A DNA stretch of 64,000 bases from NCBI GenBank assembly GCA_949425635.1, contig CASPWD010000005.1, positions 92,552 to 156,551 of the forward strand, in the 5' to 3' direction. The notes under the pieces were generated by a model, which did no database searches, was not told where the DNA came from, and was given only the letters and a program-made list of their open reading frames with translations. The translations under genes were made by a program, and so were the position numbers. Positions 35,411-43,260 of this stretch are shown piece by piece (position 1 is the stretch's first letter; the number at the start of each line of letters is the position of its first letter). The DNA is from an uncultured Bacilli bacterium (GTDB lineage: Bacteria > Bacillota_I > Bacilli_A > RF39 > UBA660).

Positions 35411-35552
35411 ATATCAGACTCCTTTCTAGTTATTAACTAGTTATATATTTAAACTAGTTTAATTAAATTAATCTATTATATTTAATTTTAATATTAATAT
35501 TTTTATATTCTATTTATTATATTATTGTAGCTAAATACATCTTTTGAGAAAG

Positions 35553-35606
35553 AAAAATACATCCATTTAATTAGTCTTTATAATCTAGACTTATGGATGT
35601 ATTTAT
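35553..35606 (-). terminator. long-stem terminator
   Basis: 12-bp perfect stem AAATACATCCAT / ATGGATGTATTT (35604-35593 with 35566-35555) followed by TTC TTTCTC. It overlaps the end of the broken HTH gene. Confidence 0.65.
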
Positions 35607-35868
35607 TTCATTAACTATAAATATTTTTCTAATAAATTTATGTTTAAATTCCATTTTAATATAATTATTATCAGATAATTCTTTTAGTAACCTAGTTATG
35701 GCTCTAGTTCCTAAATTTAATTTATCTGCTAAAACTATTATTAGCATAACAATATCCTTGTTGATAAGTTAATAACACTAATAAACCATATAGTAATTTA
35801 GCACTAGAACTTACATTAGTATCCGATAATAACACTATTGGTATCTTTATATAATTATCATAATTCAC
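35571..35868 (-). pseudogene. HTH_36-like replication/regulatory protein, frameshifted
   Basis: GTG start at 35868, eight bases after AGGAGG. Frame 1 reads NYDNYIKIPIVLLSD, then SSSAKLLYGLLVLLTYQQGYC, and stops after NNSFSR. A one-base shift restores LADKLNLGTRAITRLLKEL, then SDNNYIKMEFKHKF, to a stop at 35571. The two halves together form the winged-helix opening typical of replication or regulatory proteins on mobile elements. The gene is broken, consistent with decay of the element. Confidence 0.75.
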
Positions 35869-35880
35869 TTGCATCACCTC

Positions 35881-36033
35881 CTAATCTTTATAATTATGAT
35901 TTTTTAGCATTTCAATATAACCTATTTCTAATAATTCTTTCATCATTTTATAAATAGATAAGTTATAAAATTTAGCCATTAGTTTTATTCTATCGAATAA
36001 TTCAAATGGTAAATATAATTTAAATATTCTCAT
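35881..36033 (-). CDS. 50-residue ribbon-helix-helix-like protein
   Basis: ATG 36033 has AAGGAGG upstream. The peptide MRIFKLYLPFELFDRIKLMA followed by KFYNLSIYKMMKELLEIGYI has a beta-strand and two-helix pattern like small RHH DNA-binding proteins. It is co-directional with the broken HTH gene, whose start lies 13 bases beyond its stop. It is the first intact gene behind the leader-peptide/attenuator region. Confidence 0.6.
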   Translation of the reverse strand: MRIFKLYLPFELFDRIKLMAKFYNLSIYKMMKELLEIGYIEMLKNHNYKD

Positions 36034-36048
36034 GTTACACCTCCTTCC

Positions 36049-36139
36049 TAATAGGATGGTTTCCTATTAAATATTGTAATTTCTAAAAAAGTAGGATAAG
36101 AAGACTATTCTTATTTCGTACTTACGAAATTCATCCTAC
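36049..36139 (-). promoter_or_regulatory. attenuator-like three-way-junction structure plus ribosome-site hairpin
   Basis: Outer arms GTAGGAT / ATCCTAC (36139-36133 and 36097-36091 on the minus strand) enclose two perfect hairpins, ATTTCGT/ACGAAAT and AAGAA/TTCTT. They are immediately followed by TTTTTT. Upstream, CCTAC-AAA-GTAGG can pair instead and disrupt the outer stem. A further AATAGG/CCTATT hairpin (36068-36050) lies just before the ribosome site of the 35881-36033 gene. Confidence 0.65.
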
Positions 36140-36209
36140 TTTGTAGGTTAATATAAAGGATGTTAGTCTATTTAACCCTTTATTTATCATAGATATTAAT
36201 TTGTTATTA

Positions 36210-36257
36210 TCATCCTATTTTAATAAATCTAGTAATTTTTATAGGATGATTAGTCAT
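36210..36257 (-). CDS. 15-residue leader peptide
   Basis: ATG 36257 is preceded by AAAGGAGGTGG at good spacing. It encodes MTNHPIKITRFIKIG. Its codons 4-6 and its last codons form the arms of a perfect 8-bp hairpin (CATCCTAT/ATAGGATG), so ribosome position would change folding of the RNA. It sits between the promoter at 36359-36332 and the attenuator-like structure, the classic layout of a translated leader. Confidence 0.55.
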   Translation of the reverse strand: MTNHPIKITRFIKIG

Positions 36258-36612
36258 AAACACCACCTCCTTTAAAGCAACAACAAAAAAAGAAGACCTA
36301 AGCCTTCCCATAAATATTGCTATTTTACTATATTTTATCACTTGACTGTATTTAGTCAATAAACTAAATTGTATTTTTTAGTAGTCGAATAGTAAACTAA
36401 ATCGTATTCGAATCCTACACAAAAAGTACACTGAATTGTATTTGGATAGTAAACTAGATTATTCATATCTTCACTAATGTATATAAACTTATCGCTACTT
36501 TACCATATTCTATCACTTGATTTGTTATAGTCAATAAATTAATTTTTCTATTTTTTATTATTTTTTGACTTTTTTTGCCAAAACAATATTCTAAATTTAT
36601 TATTAATTCATT
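36258..36612 (-). promoter_or_regulatory. promoter region of the mobile-element remnant, with duplicated segment
   Basis: TTGACT (36359-36354), a 16-bp spacer and TAAAAT (36337-36332) read toward the leader peptide. The -35 lies in a palindrome TTGACT-GTATTT-AGTCAA (36342-36359). A 54-bp stretch (316-369 of the 36 kb block, i.e. 36316-36369) recurs with about 80 percent identity at 36491-36544. Between them lie imperfect AAACTAAATyGTATT units at about 36361, 36394, 36428 and 36451. No coding sequence is seen here. Confidence 0.55.
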
Positions 36613-39588
36613 CTATTTATCTTTTAAATTCTTGTATATGTCCTCCATATATATTCCTAAAATACGTTTTTTAATATCTTCATCATCTAGTAATAATTTA
36701 TAGAGTTCTTTATTATGTTCGTATCCTTCTATTAGTGCCTTATCAACATTTTTATAATATGAGAATCCAAAATTACTAAATGGATTTATATTAGCACTCG
36801 TTTTTAATTCATTATTACTCATTAAAATATCCTTAATTTGTCCTAATGAAGAGGAAGCTAAATCAGAATCAATACGCATGCCTTTTTCTAAATTAATCTC
36901 ATCAATTATTTCAGACAATCTCTTTTTTTGTTCTAATTCAATTGATACTGGTCTTGGACTTCCATATTTAACTTCGGGTTCTGCTACAATCATTGATGTT
37001 CCTTCATCAATAACATATTCTCCTGTTTTCTTTTGTTCAAAATTTGAAATATCAATTGCTTGAACAACATTGAAATCAACTTTAATTCCAGTTACATCTA
37101 ATTCTTTATATAGCACTGATAAATAATTATACTTTTTATGTAAATCAACATCTTTAAAAGCAGTTGCTTGGATTATAAAACGATAAAATTTATTAAAACT
37201 AGAAATATTTTTCTTTATTTCAAATTGTTGCTTTATATCTCTTAATTTTATTTTTGATAATGATCTATCAATTAAACTTTCCATCTTTACTCTGTCTGTT
37301 ATTATTTTTCTTTGCTTATACGCTAATTCATTAAACTCTATTACATCAGCAAAATCCATAAAATTATATGAATCAATTTTATCAATTAAATTATAAATTG
37401 CTTCTGGATTAACATTTTCAGATAATATTGTGCCATCATAATAAGGAGCAAATGCTTTCTTAATGTCATCATATGAATTTTTAAAATCTAGTATAAACGT
37501 TTGTTTATTATATGGTGGACAAATTCTATTTAATCTTGATAAAGTTTGAACTGCTGCAATTCCACTTAATTTTTTATCAACATACATTGCTACTAATTTT
37601 GGTTGATCAAATCCTGTTTGATACTTATTGGCAACTAATAATACTTGATAATCGTCTTTATCAAATTCCTTTTTTAACGCATTTTCAAGTATATTGTTCA
37701 TACCCACTTCACTGTATTCTTTACCATCTACTGTTACTTTTCCAGAAAATGCTACCAATGCTTTAATATCACCATAATTATGTTCAGTAATATACCTTTC
37801 AAATTCATTTCTATATCTAACCGCAGCTTCTCTAGATGAAGTCACCACCATAGCCTTTGCTTTGCCACCAAGTTCTCTCATAATACAATTTCTAAAATGT
37901 TCAATAATAATTTCAACTTTTTGGCCAATATTAGTTGGATGCATATCTATAAATCTATTAATTTTTCTTTTTACTACACTAGCAAACACTTCAGGATTAT
38001 CTTCCATTTTCTTTTGTAATTCATAAAAGGTTTTATATGTTGTATAATTTGTTAATACATCTAAAATAAATCCTTCTTCGATTGCTTGTTTCATTCCATA
38101 AATATGAAATGGTGCAGGTTTACCTTCTTTATTTAAATTGCCAAATAATTGTAATGTTTGTTTTTTAGGTGTTGCAGTAAAGGCAATCATAGAAATATTT
38201 TTTTGCTTTCCTTGATTACTTATTTCATCAATGATTAAATCTTCAATTGAATCTCCATCCATATCATCATTATCTGATAGAACTTCAGTGACTGCGGCCA
38301 TATTTTTACCAGATGTTGATGAATGTGCTTCATCAATTATAATAGCAAAATTCTTATCTAATATATTTTTAGTTTCATCTAATATATATCTAAACTTTTG
38401 AATAGTAGATACAACTATCTTTGTATTATGTTTTAATGCTTCTGCTAAATCTGATGATGTGCAGTCTTTATCCATTACTTTAACTAATCCTTGTTTATGA
38501 TCAATTGCTTTAATTGCTGTTTGCAATTGTTGATCAACAACTATTCTATCTGTAATAATTAATACTGAGTTAAATATATTATTTTCATCTTTATCATGTA
38601 GAGATTGAAGTCTATGAGCTAACCATGCAATTGTTTTAGTCTTTCCTGATCCTGCGCTATGTTCTATTAAATAATTTTTAGATGTCTTATTAATTGTTAT
38701 ATCACTTATTAAATTTCTAATAGCATCTAATTGATGATATCTTGGAAATATCAAATTTTCTTTTTCTTTTAACTTTCCAGTTTTAGGATCTTCTTCTGAT
38801 TCTTTTTCTACATAGATAAAATTCTTAATTAAGCGTAATATAGTATCTTTCTTTAAAACATCTTCCCACATGTATGAAACATTTAATCCATTATCATTAT
38901 GTGGATTTCCTTTTCCTCCACCTTCGGTTCCTTTATTAAATGGTAAGAAATAAGATGATTTACCACGTAATTTAGTACACATATATGCTTCCTTTGTATC
39001 CATAGCAAAATTAACTAATGCACCAAATTTAAATGATAATAGCCTAGTTGTATAATCTCTTTCATTTTTATATTGCTCGATAGCATTTTCATAATTTTGA
39101 CCAGATTGATTACTTTTTAATTCTATTGTAATAATGGCTATACCATTTAAAAATATAACTAAATCCATTCTTTCGTCATCCTTATGGTATACTTCTTCCA
39201 TAACAGAGAAAATATTCTTATGATAAAGTTCATTTAATTCTTCGTTGAATGTAGTAGCAGGCTTATCATACAGTAATTCTAATTTAATATTATTATCAAA
39301 ATAAACACCTTTTTTTAATCTTTGTATAAGACTACTGTCAGATTTTGTAATTTCACTATTAATTCTTTTAATAATTAATTCATCTGCATTTTCATGTATT
39401 TTTCTGATTTGTTCTATTTTATCTGGTTGAGTATCTTCTAAAAACTTTATTACAAGTTCAGTATCCATAGCATATATTGGATTATAATGCTCTTTATTAT
39501 AGAATCTTTCAATATATTTATTATTATCAACTAAGTAATCAATAATATATCTTTGATACTCGTCTTTTTCTTTAAAGAAATTATCCAT
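36613..39588 (-). CDS. hsdR: type I restriction enzyme, R (motor/nuclease) subunit
   Basis: 991 residues. The N-terminal nuclease has Asp142 (MDLVIFLNG) and Glu156-x-Lys158 (ITIELKSN). The superfamily 2 motor starts at YHQLDAIRNLI with Walker A SAGSGKTKT (311-319). DEAH box IIIDEAHSS, motif III ITFTATP-like (IAFTATPKKQT), and late motifs (LVANKYQTGFDQP, QTLSRLNRI) follow. All appear intact. It starts eight bases inside hsdS, as the last gene of the abrB-hsdM-hsdS-hsdR operon. Together with HsdM and HsdS it would translocate and cut unmodified DNA. Confidence 0.96.
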   Translation of the reverse strand: MDNFFKEKDEYQRYIIDYLVDNNKYIERFYNKEHYNPIYAMDTELVIKFLEDTQPDKIEQIRKIHENADELIIKRINSEITKSDSSLIQRLKKGVYFDNNIKLELLYDKPATTFNEELNELYHKNIFSVMEEVYHKDDERMDLVIFLNGIAIITIELKSNQSGQNYENAIEQYKNERDYTTRLLSFKFGALVNFAMDTKEAYMCTKLRGKSSYFLPFNKGTEGGGKGNPHNDNGLNVSYMWEDVLKKDTILRLIKNFIYVEKESEEDPKTGKLKEKENLIFPRYHQLDAIRNLISDITINKTSKNYLIEHSAGSGKTKTIAWLAHRLQSLHDKDENNIFNSVLIITDRIVVDQQLQTAIKAIDHKQGLVKVMDKDCTSSDLAEALKHNTKIVVSTIQKFRYILDETKNILDKNFAIIIDEAHSSTSGKNMAAVTEVLSDNDDMDGDSIEDLIIDEISNQGKQKNISMIAFTATPKKQTLQLFGNLNKEGKPAPFHIYGMKQAIEEGFILDVLTNYTTYKTFYELQKKMEDNPEVFASVVKRKINRFIDMHPTNIGQKVEIIIEHFRNCIMRELGGKAKAMVVTSSREAAVRYRNEFERYITEHNYGDIKALVAFSGKVTVDGKEYSEVGMNNILENALKKEFDKDDYQVLLVANKYQTGFDQPKLVAMYVDKKLSGIAAVQTLSRLNRICPPYNKQTFILDFKNSYDDIKKAFAPYYDGTILSENVNPEAIYNLIDKIDSYNFMDFADVIEFNELAYKQRKIITDRVKMESLIDRSLSKIKLRDIKQQFEIKKNISSFNKFYRFIIQATAFKDVDLHKKYNYLSVLYKELDVTGIKVDFNVVQAIDISNFEQKKTGEYVIDEGTSMIVAEPEVKYGSPRPVSIELEQKKRLSEIIDEINLEKGMRIDSDLASSSLGQIKDILMSNNELKTSANINPFSNFGFSYYKNVDKALIEGYEHNKELYKLLLDDEDIKKRILGIYMEDIYKNLKDK

Positions 39589-40858
39589 ATAACTTCTCTG
39601 CTCCTTCCACTCTTTTTTTACCAGTTACATATTCATATATAACTGATTTTTTATATTCTTCTATTTTCTCTACTTGGTTTTGCTTATCTTCAATTATTAT
39701 ATCTATTTGAGTACATTTTTTATCAAGGTATTTTACTATTTCTTTTTGTTTTTCTATAGTTGGTAAATATAATAACATATTTTTAATTGTGCCTTGATAT
39801 ATACCATCTTGTGCAGATTTATTTATCAATATTCTTTCTTGTTCTAGCATATAGTCAGAATTCATTGAATAATTTAAGAATTCCGGAATAATTTTTTTAT
39901 TGCTTCTCAAGAACAAGACGCTTCTTTGAAATGCATATTGTTTTAATTCCTTATAAATCATAGTTCGTCCTACTGTACCAACACAGCACATTAACAAATC
40001 ATTTTTTTTAGGATATCCACATTTAATAATTTCATTATAATCTTTTAAAGAAATCATACTTTCACTATCACTAATGCATAGACCATTTTCAAATACATTT
40101 TTAGCACTCAATAGATATTCACCATTATATACTCTATCAAATGTCCCATGTGTACCATCTGTTATACCAGCCAAAATGTTTTTAATTCTAACAAGTTTAG
40201 TTTTGTCCTTAAAATTTAAACTTATTCTGCCGCTATTAACAACAATTTTGTATTTATTATTTTCAGTAACCTTTTCAGTTATTAATAATCTTCTATAATT
40301 ATTTAAAATTTCAATCTGTTTACATAGATCATTTAATACTTTATCTAAATTAATGATTTTTTCCTCAAGAAAATTAGCAATCAGTATCTGTTCTTTTTTA
40401 CTTGGTATTAAATAAGGTAAGTTATTTAAATATTTTGAATCAATATGAGGAATGCCCATACCATTTGTATTCTCACGCAATTTATGTTCTAAAAATTTCA
40501 TAAAGTAATTTGAATATGAACAATTTATTTCTTTTTTCAATTTCAAAATAGCACATGTTGATGCCGCATAACCTTCTGGATGATTATAAATTATTTCACC
40601 TGCATTTGATCCGTCCCATAATAATAACAATTCATTTTTTTTACAAAAAGTTCCATCTTTAGAATACTGTGGTTTCAAATTGTTATTTCTAATATATTCC
40701 ATACTTAAATATGGAAACATATCATTGTTGGATTCATCTTCTAAATTTTTTGGCAATTTTGCTTTGTTTACATTATAAATATATTTAAATTTACTTATCA
40801 TCCAATTGTAAGGAATATCCCCAATCCATTCAATTCCACTGTACTTCATTTTTGACAT
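39581..40858 (-). CDS. hsdS: type I restriction enzyme, S (specificity) subunit
   Basis: 425 residues, the usual length for two target-recognition domains. The first repeat ends with IPHIDSKYLNNLPYLIPSKKEQ...IANFLEEK and the second with GTIKNMLLYLPTIEKQKEIVKYLDKK. These are the conserved helical spacers that contact HsdM. The open frame is complete. The recognition sequence cannot be predicted. It is two bases after hsdM with AAGGAG as ribosome site and overlaps hsdR. No second partial hsdS or invertible repeat is visible nearby. Confidence 0.95.
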   Translation of the reverse strand: MSKMKYSGIEWIGDIPYNWMISKFKYIYNVNKAKLPKNLEDESNNDMFPYLSMEYIRNNNLKPQYSKDGTFCKKNELLLLWDGSNAGEIIYNHPEGYAASTCAILKLKKEINCSYSNYFMKFLEHKLRENTNGMGIPHIDSKYLNNLPYLIPSKKEQILIANFLEEKIINLDKVLNDLCKQIEILNNYRRLLITEKVTENNKYKIVVNSGRISLNFKDKTKLVRIKNILAGITDGTHGTFDRVYNGEYLLSAKNVFENGLCISDSESMISLKDYNEIIKCGYPKKNDLLMCCVGTVGRTMIYKELKQYAFQRSVLFLRSNKKIIPEFLNYSMNSDYMLEQERILINKSAQDGIYQGTIKNMLLYLPTIEKQKEIVKYLDKKCTQIDIIIEDKQNQVEKIEEYKKSVIYEYVTGKKRVEGAEKLYG

Positions 40859-40860
40859 AA

Positions 40861-42951
40861 TTATATCTCCTTAAATAATTTGTTTATTCTTTTATTTAAT
40901 GATAATTCTATTTCTAAAAATTGCTTTTCTAAATTATCAGATTTTTCTGGTTCTTTATATTCGTAGAAATATCTTGCAAATGGAATTTCAGCGCCTGTTT
41001 TAATAACTGGATTTTTAGCATTCACATCTTCTTCAAATTTTACAATTGCATCCGGAACATGTGGTAACACTTCTTCACTCATATATTCATTAATATCTTT
41101 TCCATATTTAACTATTTCAATATCTTTTGTAGTCTTATCAAGAATAATTTCACCATTTTTATCTTTATGTATTTCTGCAGTCTTATCCATTACAGATAAA
41201 CCATCAGAAATTTTTTCTATCAAAGATTTAGTTACATCATTATCTTTAAAGATATTTTTTAATAATTCTATAAAATCTTTTTCATTTTTATAAATTTTAT
41301 TATTCTTATGTTTCTCTAAAACTTTAAAAATCAAATCATATGTTTCTTTATTATTTAAATATTTATCTAACTCTTTCTTTTCTTTAGTTGGAATTGGATC
41401 TAACATTTGAATTTCATCGACTTTATCTTGATTATAAAATTTATCAAAAGTACCATTAATTCTTAATTGTTCTATTCTTTCATCATTTATGGCATAATTT
41501 CTTTGTAATGGTTGATATACCGCATATTCTTTATACAAAAATTCTTCCTTATCAAATATTTTACTATATTTATTTTCTTTAAAATCTGCATATATCTTTA
41601 CAATTTTTTCAATTTGTTTTGGAGATAATTCTTTTCTCTTTTTACCTAATGAGGTTCTTAATTGTGTCCAAAATTCCTCACTCGTTGCATTAATAAGTTG
41701 TATTTTATTTCTTCTTTCCGGTCTTTTAATTGCCTCTTTTGAAAGAATAAATATATAAATACCAATACCTGTATTATAGAACAAATCCGTTGGTAATGCT
41801 ATTATTGCCTCTATTAAATTTTGTTCTATCATCCATCTTCTTATTTGACTTTCTCCAGATGATGTTCCGCCAGAAAATAATGGAGATCCATTTGTAATAA
41901 TAGCTGCTTTACCATTATCATCTAATTTTGAAATAGCATGTTGCATAAATAATAATTGCATATCTCCAGTAGCTGGTAATCCAGCTCCAAATCTTCCTTT
42001 AAATTTTAATTTATATTCTTCTTTAACAGCTTCCTCTACGCCATCAGCAGCATCTTTTCCACCCCAAGGTTGTCCAAAAGGGGGATTCATGATAACAAAC
42101 CTCATTTTTTGTTCTCGTTCATTTAATGTAGCTTTAAAACAATCTTTAATCATTGTATCTTGAAATTTAATATTGTTAGCATTCTGACCTTTAATCATCA
42201 TATCAGCTAAACATATAGCATATGATTCGGGATTTACCTCTTGACCAAATAATTGAACATCTGCATCTGGATTCATTTTTATAATTGTATCCCTTGCAGT
42301 GCTTAACATTCCACCAGTTCCACACGCGGCATCTAATATAGTAATTGCTTTACCAGCCTCCATAAGATCATCACAACCTTCTGAAAGCAAAACATCTACC
42401 ATCAATTTTATTACCTCTCTTGGTGTGAAGTGATCACCAGCTTCAGCATTTTCTGAAAACCTTCTAATTATGTCTTCAAATATATATCCCATTTTGTGAT
42501 TATCTACAGTTTTAGGGTTTAAATCTAAATTAGAAAACTCTTTAACTACACCTAATAATCTATTATTTTTATCCATTTTATCTATTTCTTTTTCAAATGA
42601 TAAATTGTCTATAATTTCTTTAACATTTGGTGAAAAACCTTTTATATATGATTTAAAATTATCAGCAATATGATCTGCATCATTTAATAATTCTTTTAAA
42701 TCAAATTTACTAGTATTATAAAATGAATAGCCTGATTTTCTACATAACATTTTATATGGCGTTGTTTTATCACTATTGTATTCATCTAATACTGCTTTTT
42801 TAGTTTTTGCAAGTGCACATTCAAATCTTCTAATAATAACCATTGGTATTATTACATCTTTATATTTATCACTTTTATATGGCCCTCTTAATTTATTTGC
42901 AATACTCCAAACCATATTTACTTCTTTTGTAACATTGATAGTATCATTCAT
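40861..42951 (-). CDS. hsdM: type I restriction enzyme, M (N6-adenine methyltransferase) subunit
   Basis: 696 residues, longer than the common 500-550. The N-terminal helical HsdM domain is followed by the SAM site TILDAACGTGGML and the catalytic motif IMNPPFGQPWGG (NPPF). AGDHFTPREVIKLMVDVL precedes motif I, as is typical. The C-terminal 200 residues are charged and helical and end in a coiled-coil-like ELSLNKRINKLFKEI. The start overlaps the AbrB-like gene (ATGA arrangement). Confidence 0.96.
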   Translation of the reverse strand: MNDTINVTKEVNMVWSIANKLRGPYKSDKYKDVIIPMVIIRRFECALAKTKKAVLDEYNSDKTTPYKMLCRKSGYSFYNTSKFDLKELLNDADHIADNFKSYIKGFSPNVKEIIDNLSFEKEIDKMDKNNRLLGVVKEFSNLDLNPKTVDNHKMGYIFEDIIRRFSENAEAGDHFTPREVIKLMVDVLLSEGCDDLMEAGKAITILDAACGTGGMLSTARDTIIKMNPDADVQLFGQEVNPESYAICLADMMIKGQNANNIKFQDTMIKDCFKATLNEREQKMRFVIMNPPFGQPWGGKDAADGVEEAVKEEYKLKFKGRFGAGLPATGDMQLLFMQHAISKLDDNGKAAIITNGSPLFSGGTSSGESQIRRWMIEQNLIEAIIALPTDLFYNTGIGIYIFILSKEAIKRPERRNKIQLINATSEEFWTQLRTSLGKKRKELSPKQIEKIVKIYADFKENKYSKIFDKEEFLYKEYAVYQPLQRNYAINDERIEQLRINGTFDKFYNQDKVDEIQMLDPIPTKEKKELDKYLNNKETYDLIFKVLEKHKNNKIYKNEKDFIELLKNIFKDNDVTKSLIEKISDGLSVMDKTAEIHKDKNGEIILDKTTKDIEIVKYGKDINEYMSEEVLPHVPDAIVKFEEDVNAKNPVIKTGAEIPFARYFYEYKEPEKSDNLEKQFLEIELSLNKRINKLFKEI

Positions 42952-43165
42952 CTTTTTTACCTCTCTTAACTACTGCTTGTTGCTTATTTTCATCTATTTT
43001 AATTCTGCAATCTTTTCGATTGGTCATTTTTACATCTTTACCTTCTAAATGAAATATGACCATATCCCCTTCTTCTAATCCCATTTTATCTCTAACAATT
43101 TTAGGAATGGTAATTTGTCCTTTCGAAGTTAATTTTGCATTTGCCAAAAGTTCTTCATTATTCAT
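42944..43165 (-). CDS. AbrB/MazE-like swapped-hairpin DNA-binding protein
   Basis: 73 residues. KLTSKGQITIPKIVRDKMGL followed by EEGDMVIFHLEG is the textbook AbrB/SpoVT N-terminal domain. The C-terminal 25 residues are Lys/Arg-rich. It is the first gene of the hsd operon, overlapping hsdM by eight bases, with ribosome site AAGGAG and promoter just upstream. Such proteins bind DNA as dimers. Here it may control the hsd operon, or be an antitoxin for the Fic protein upstream. Both are inferences. Confidence 0.88.
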   Translation of the reverse strand: MNNEELLANAKLTSKGQITIPKIVRDKMGLEEGDMVIFHLEGKDVKMTNRKDCRIKIDENKQQAVVKRGKKDE

Positions 43166-43194
43166 ATTGTTCTCCTTACTTTCCTTACTTGATA

Positions 43195-43203
43195 AGTATA
43201 ACA
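43195..43203 (-). promoter_or_regulatory. extended -10 promoter of the abrB-hsdMSR operon
   Basis: TGTTATACT on the minus strand (TATACT at 43200-43195 with TG one base before). The -35 is weak. It lies 30 bases before the AbrB-like start. Confidence 0.6.
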
Positions 43204-43231
43204 GATTTTTATTTAAAGATAAATATTTGAG

Positions 43232-43260
43232 TAAAAAAAAAGAAAGAAATTAATCTTTCT
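43232..43260 (-). terminator. terminator of the DUF6119-Fic unit
   Basis: AGAAAGA / TCTTTCT stem with a 6-base loop followed by a run of T on the minus strand. It contains the Fic stop codon and separates this unit from the hsd operon. Confidence 0.75.

Noticed and set aside
36316..36544. CRISPR-like array (repeated AAACTAAAT units)
   Set aside because: Units are short, imperfect and unevenly spaced (33, 34, 23 bases). No cas genes are present.
42944..42951. Possible TGA-as-Trp recoding given the AT-rich sequence
   Set aside because: TGA ends the AbrB-like gene in an ATGA overlap and ends the leader peptide, and Trp codons elsewhere are TGG. The code is standard.
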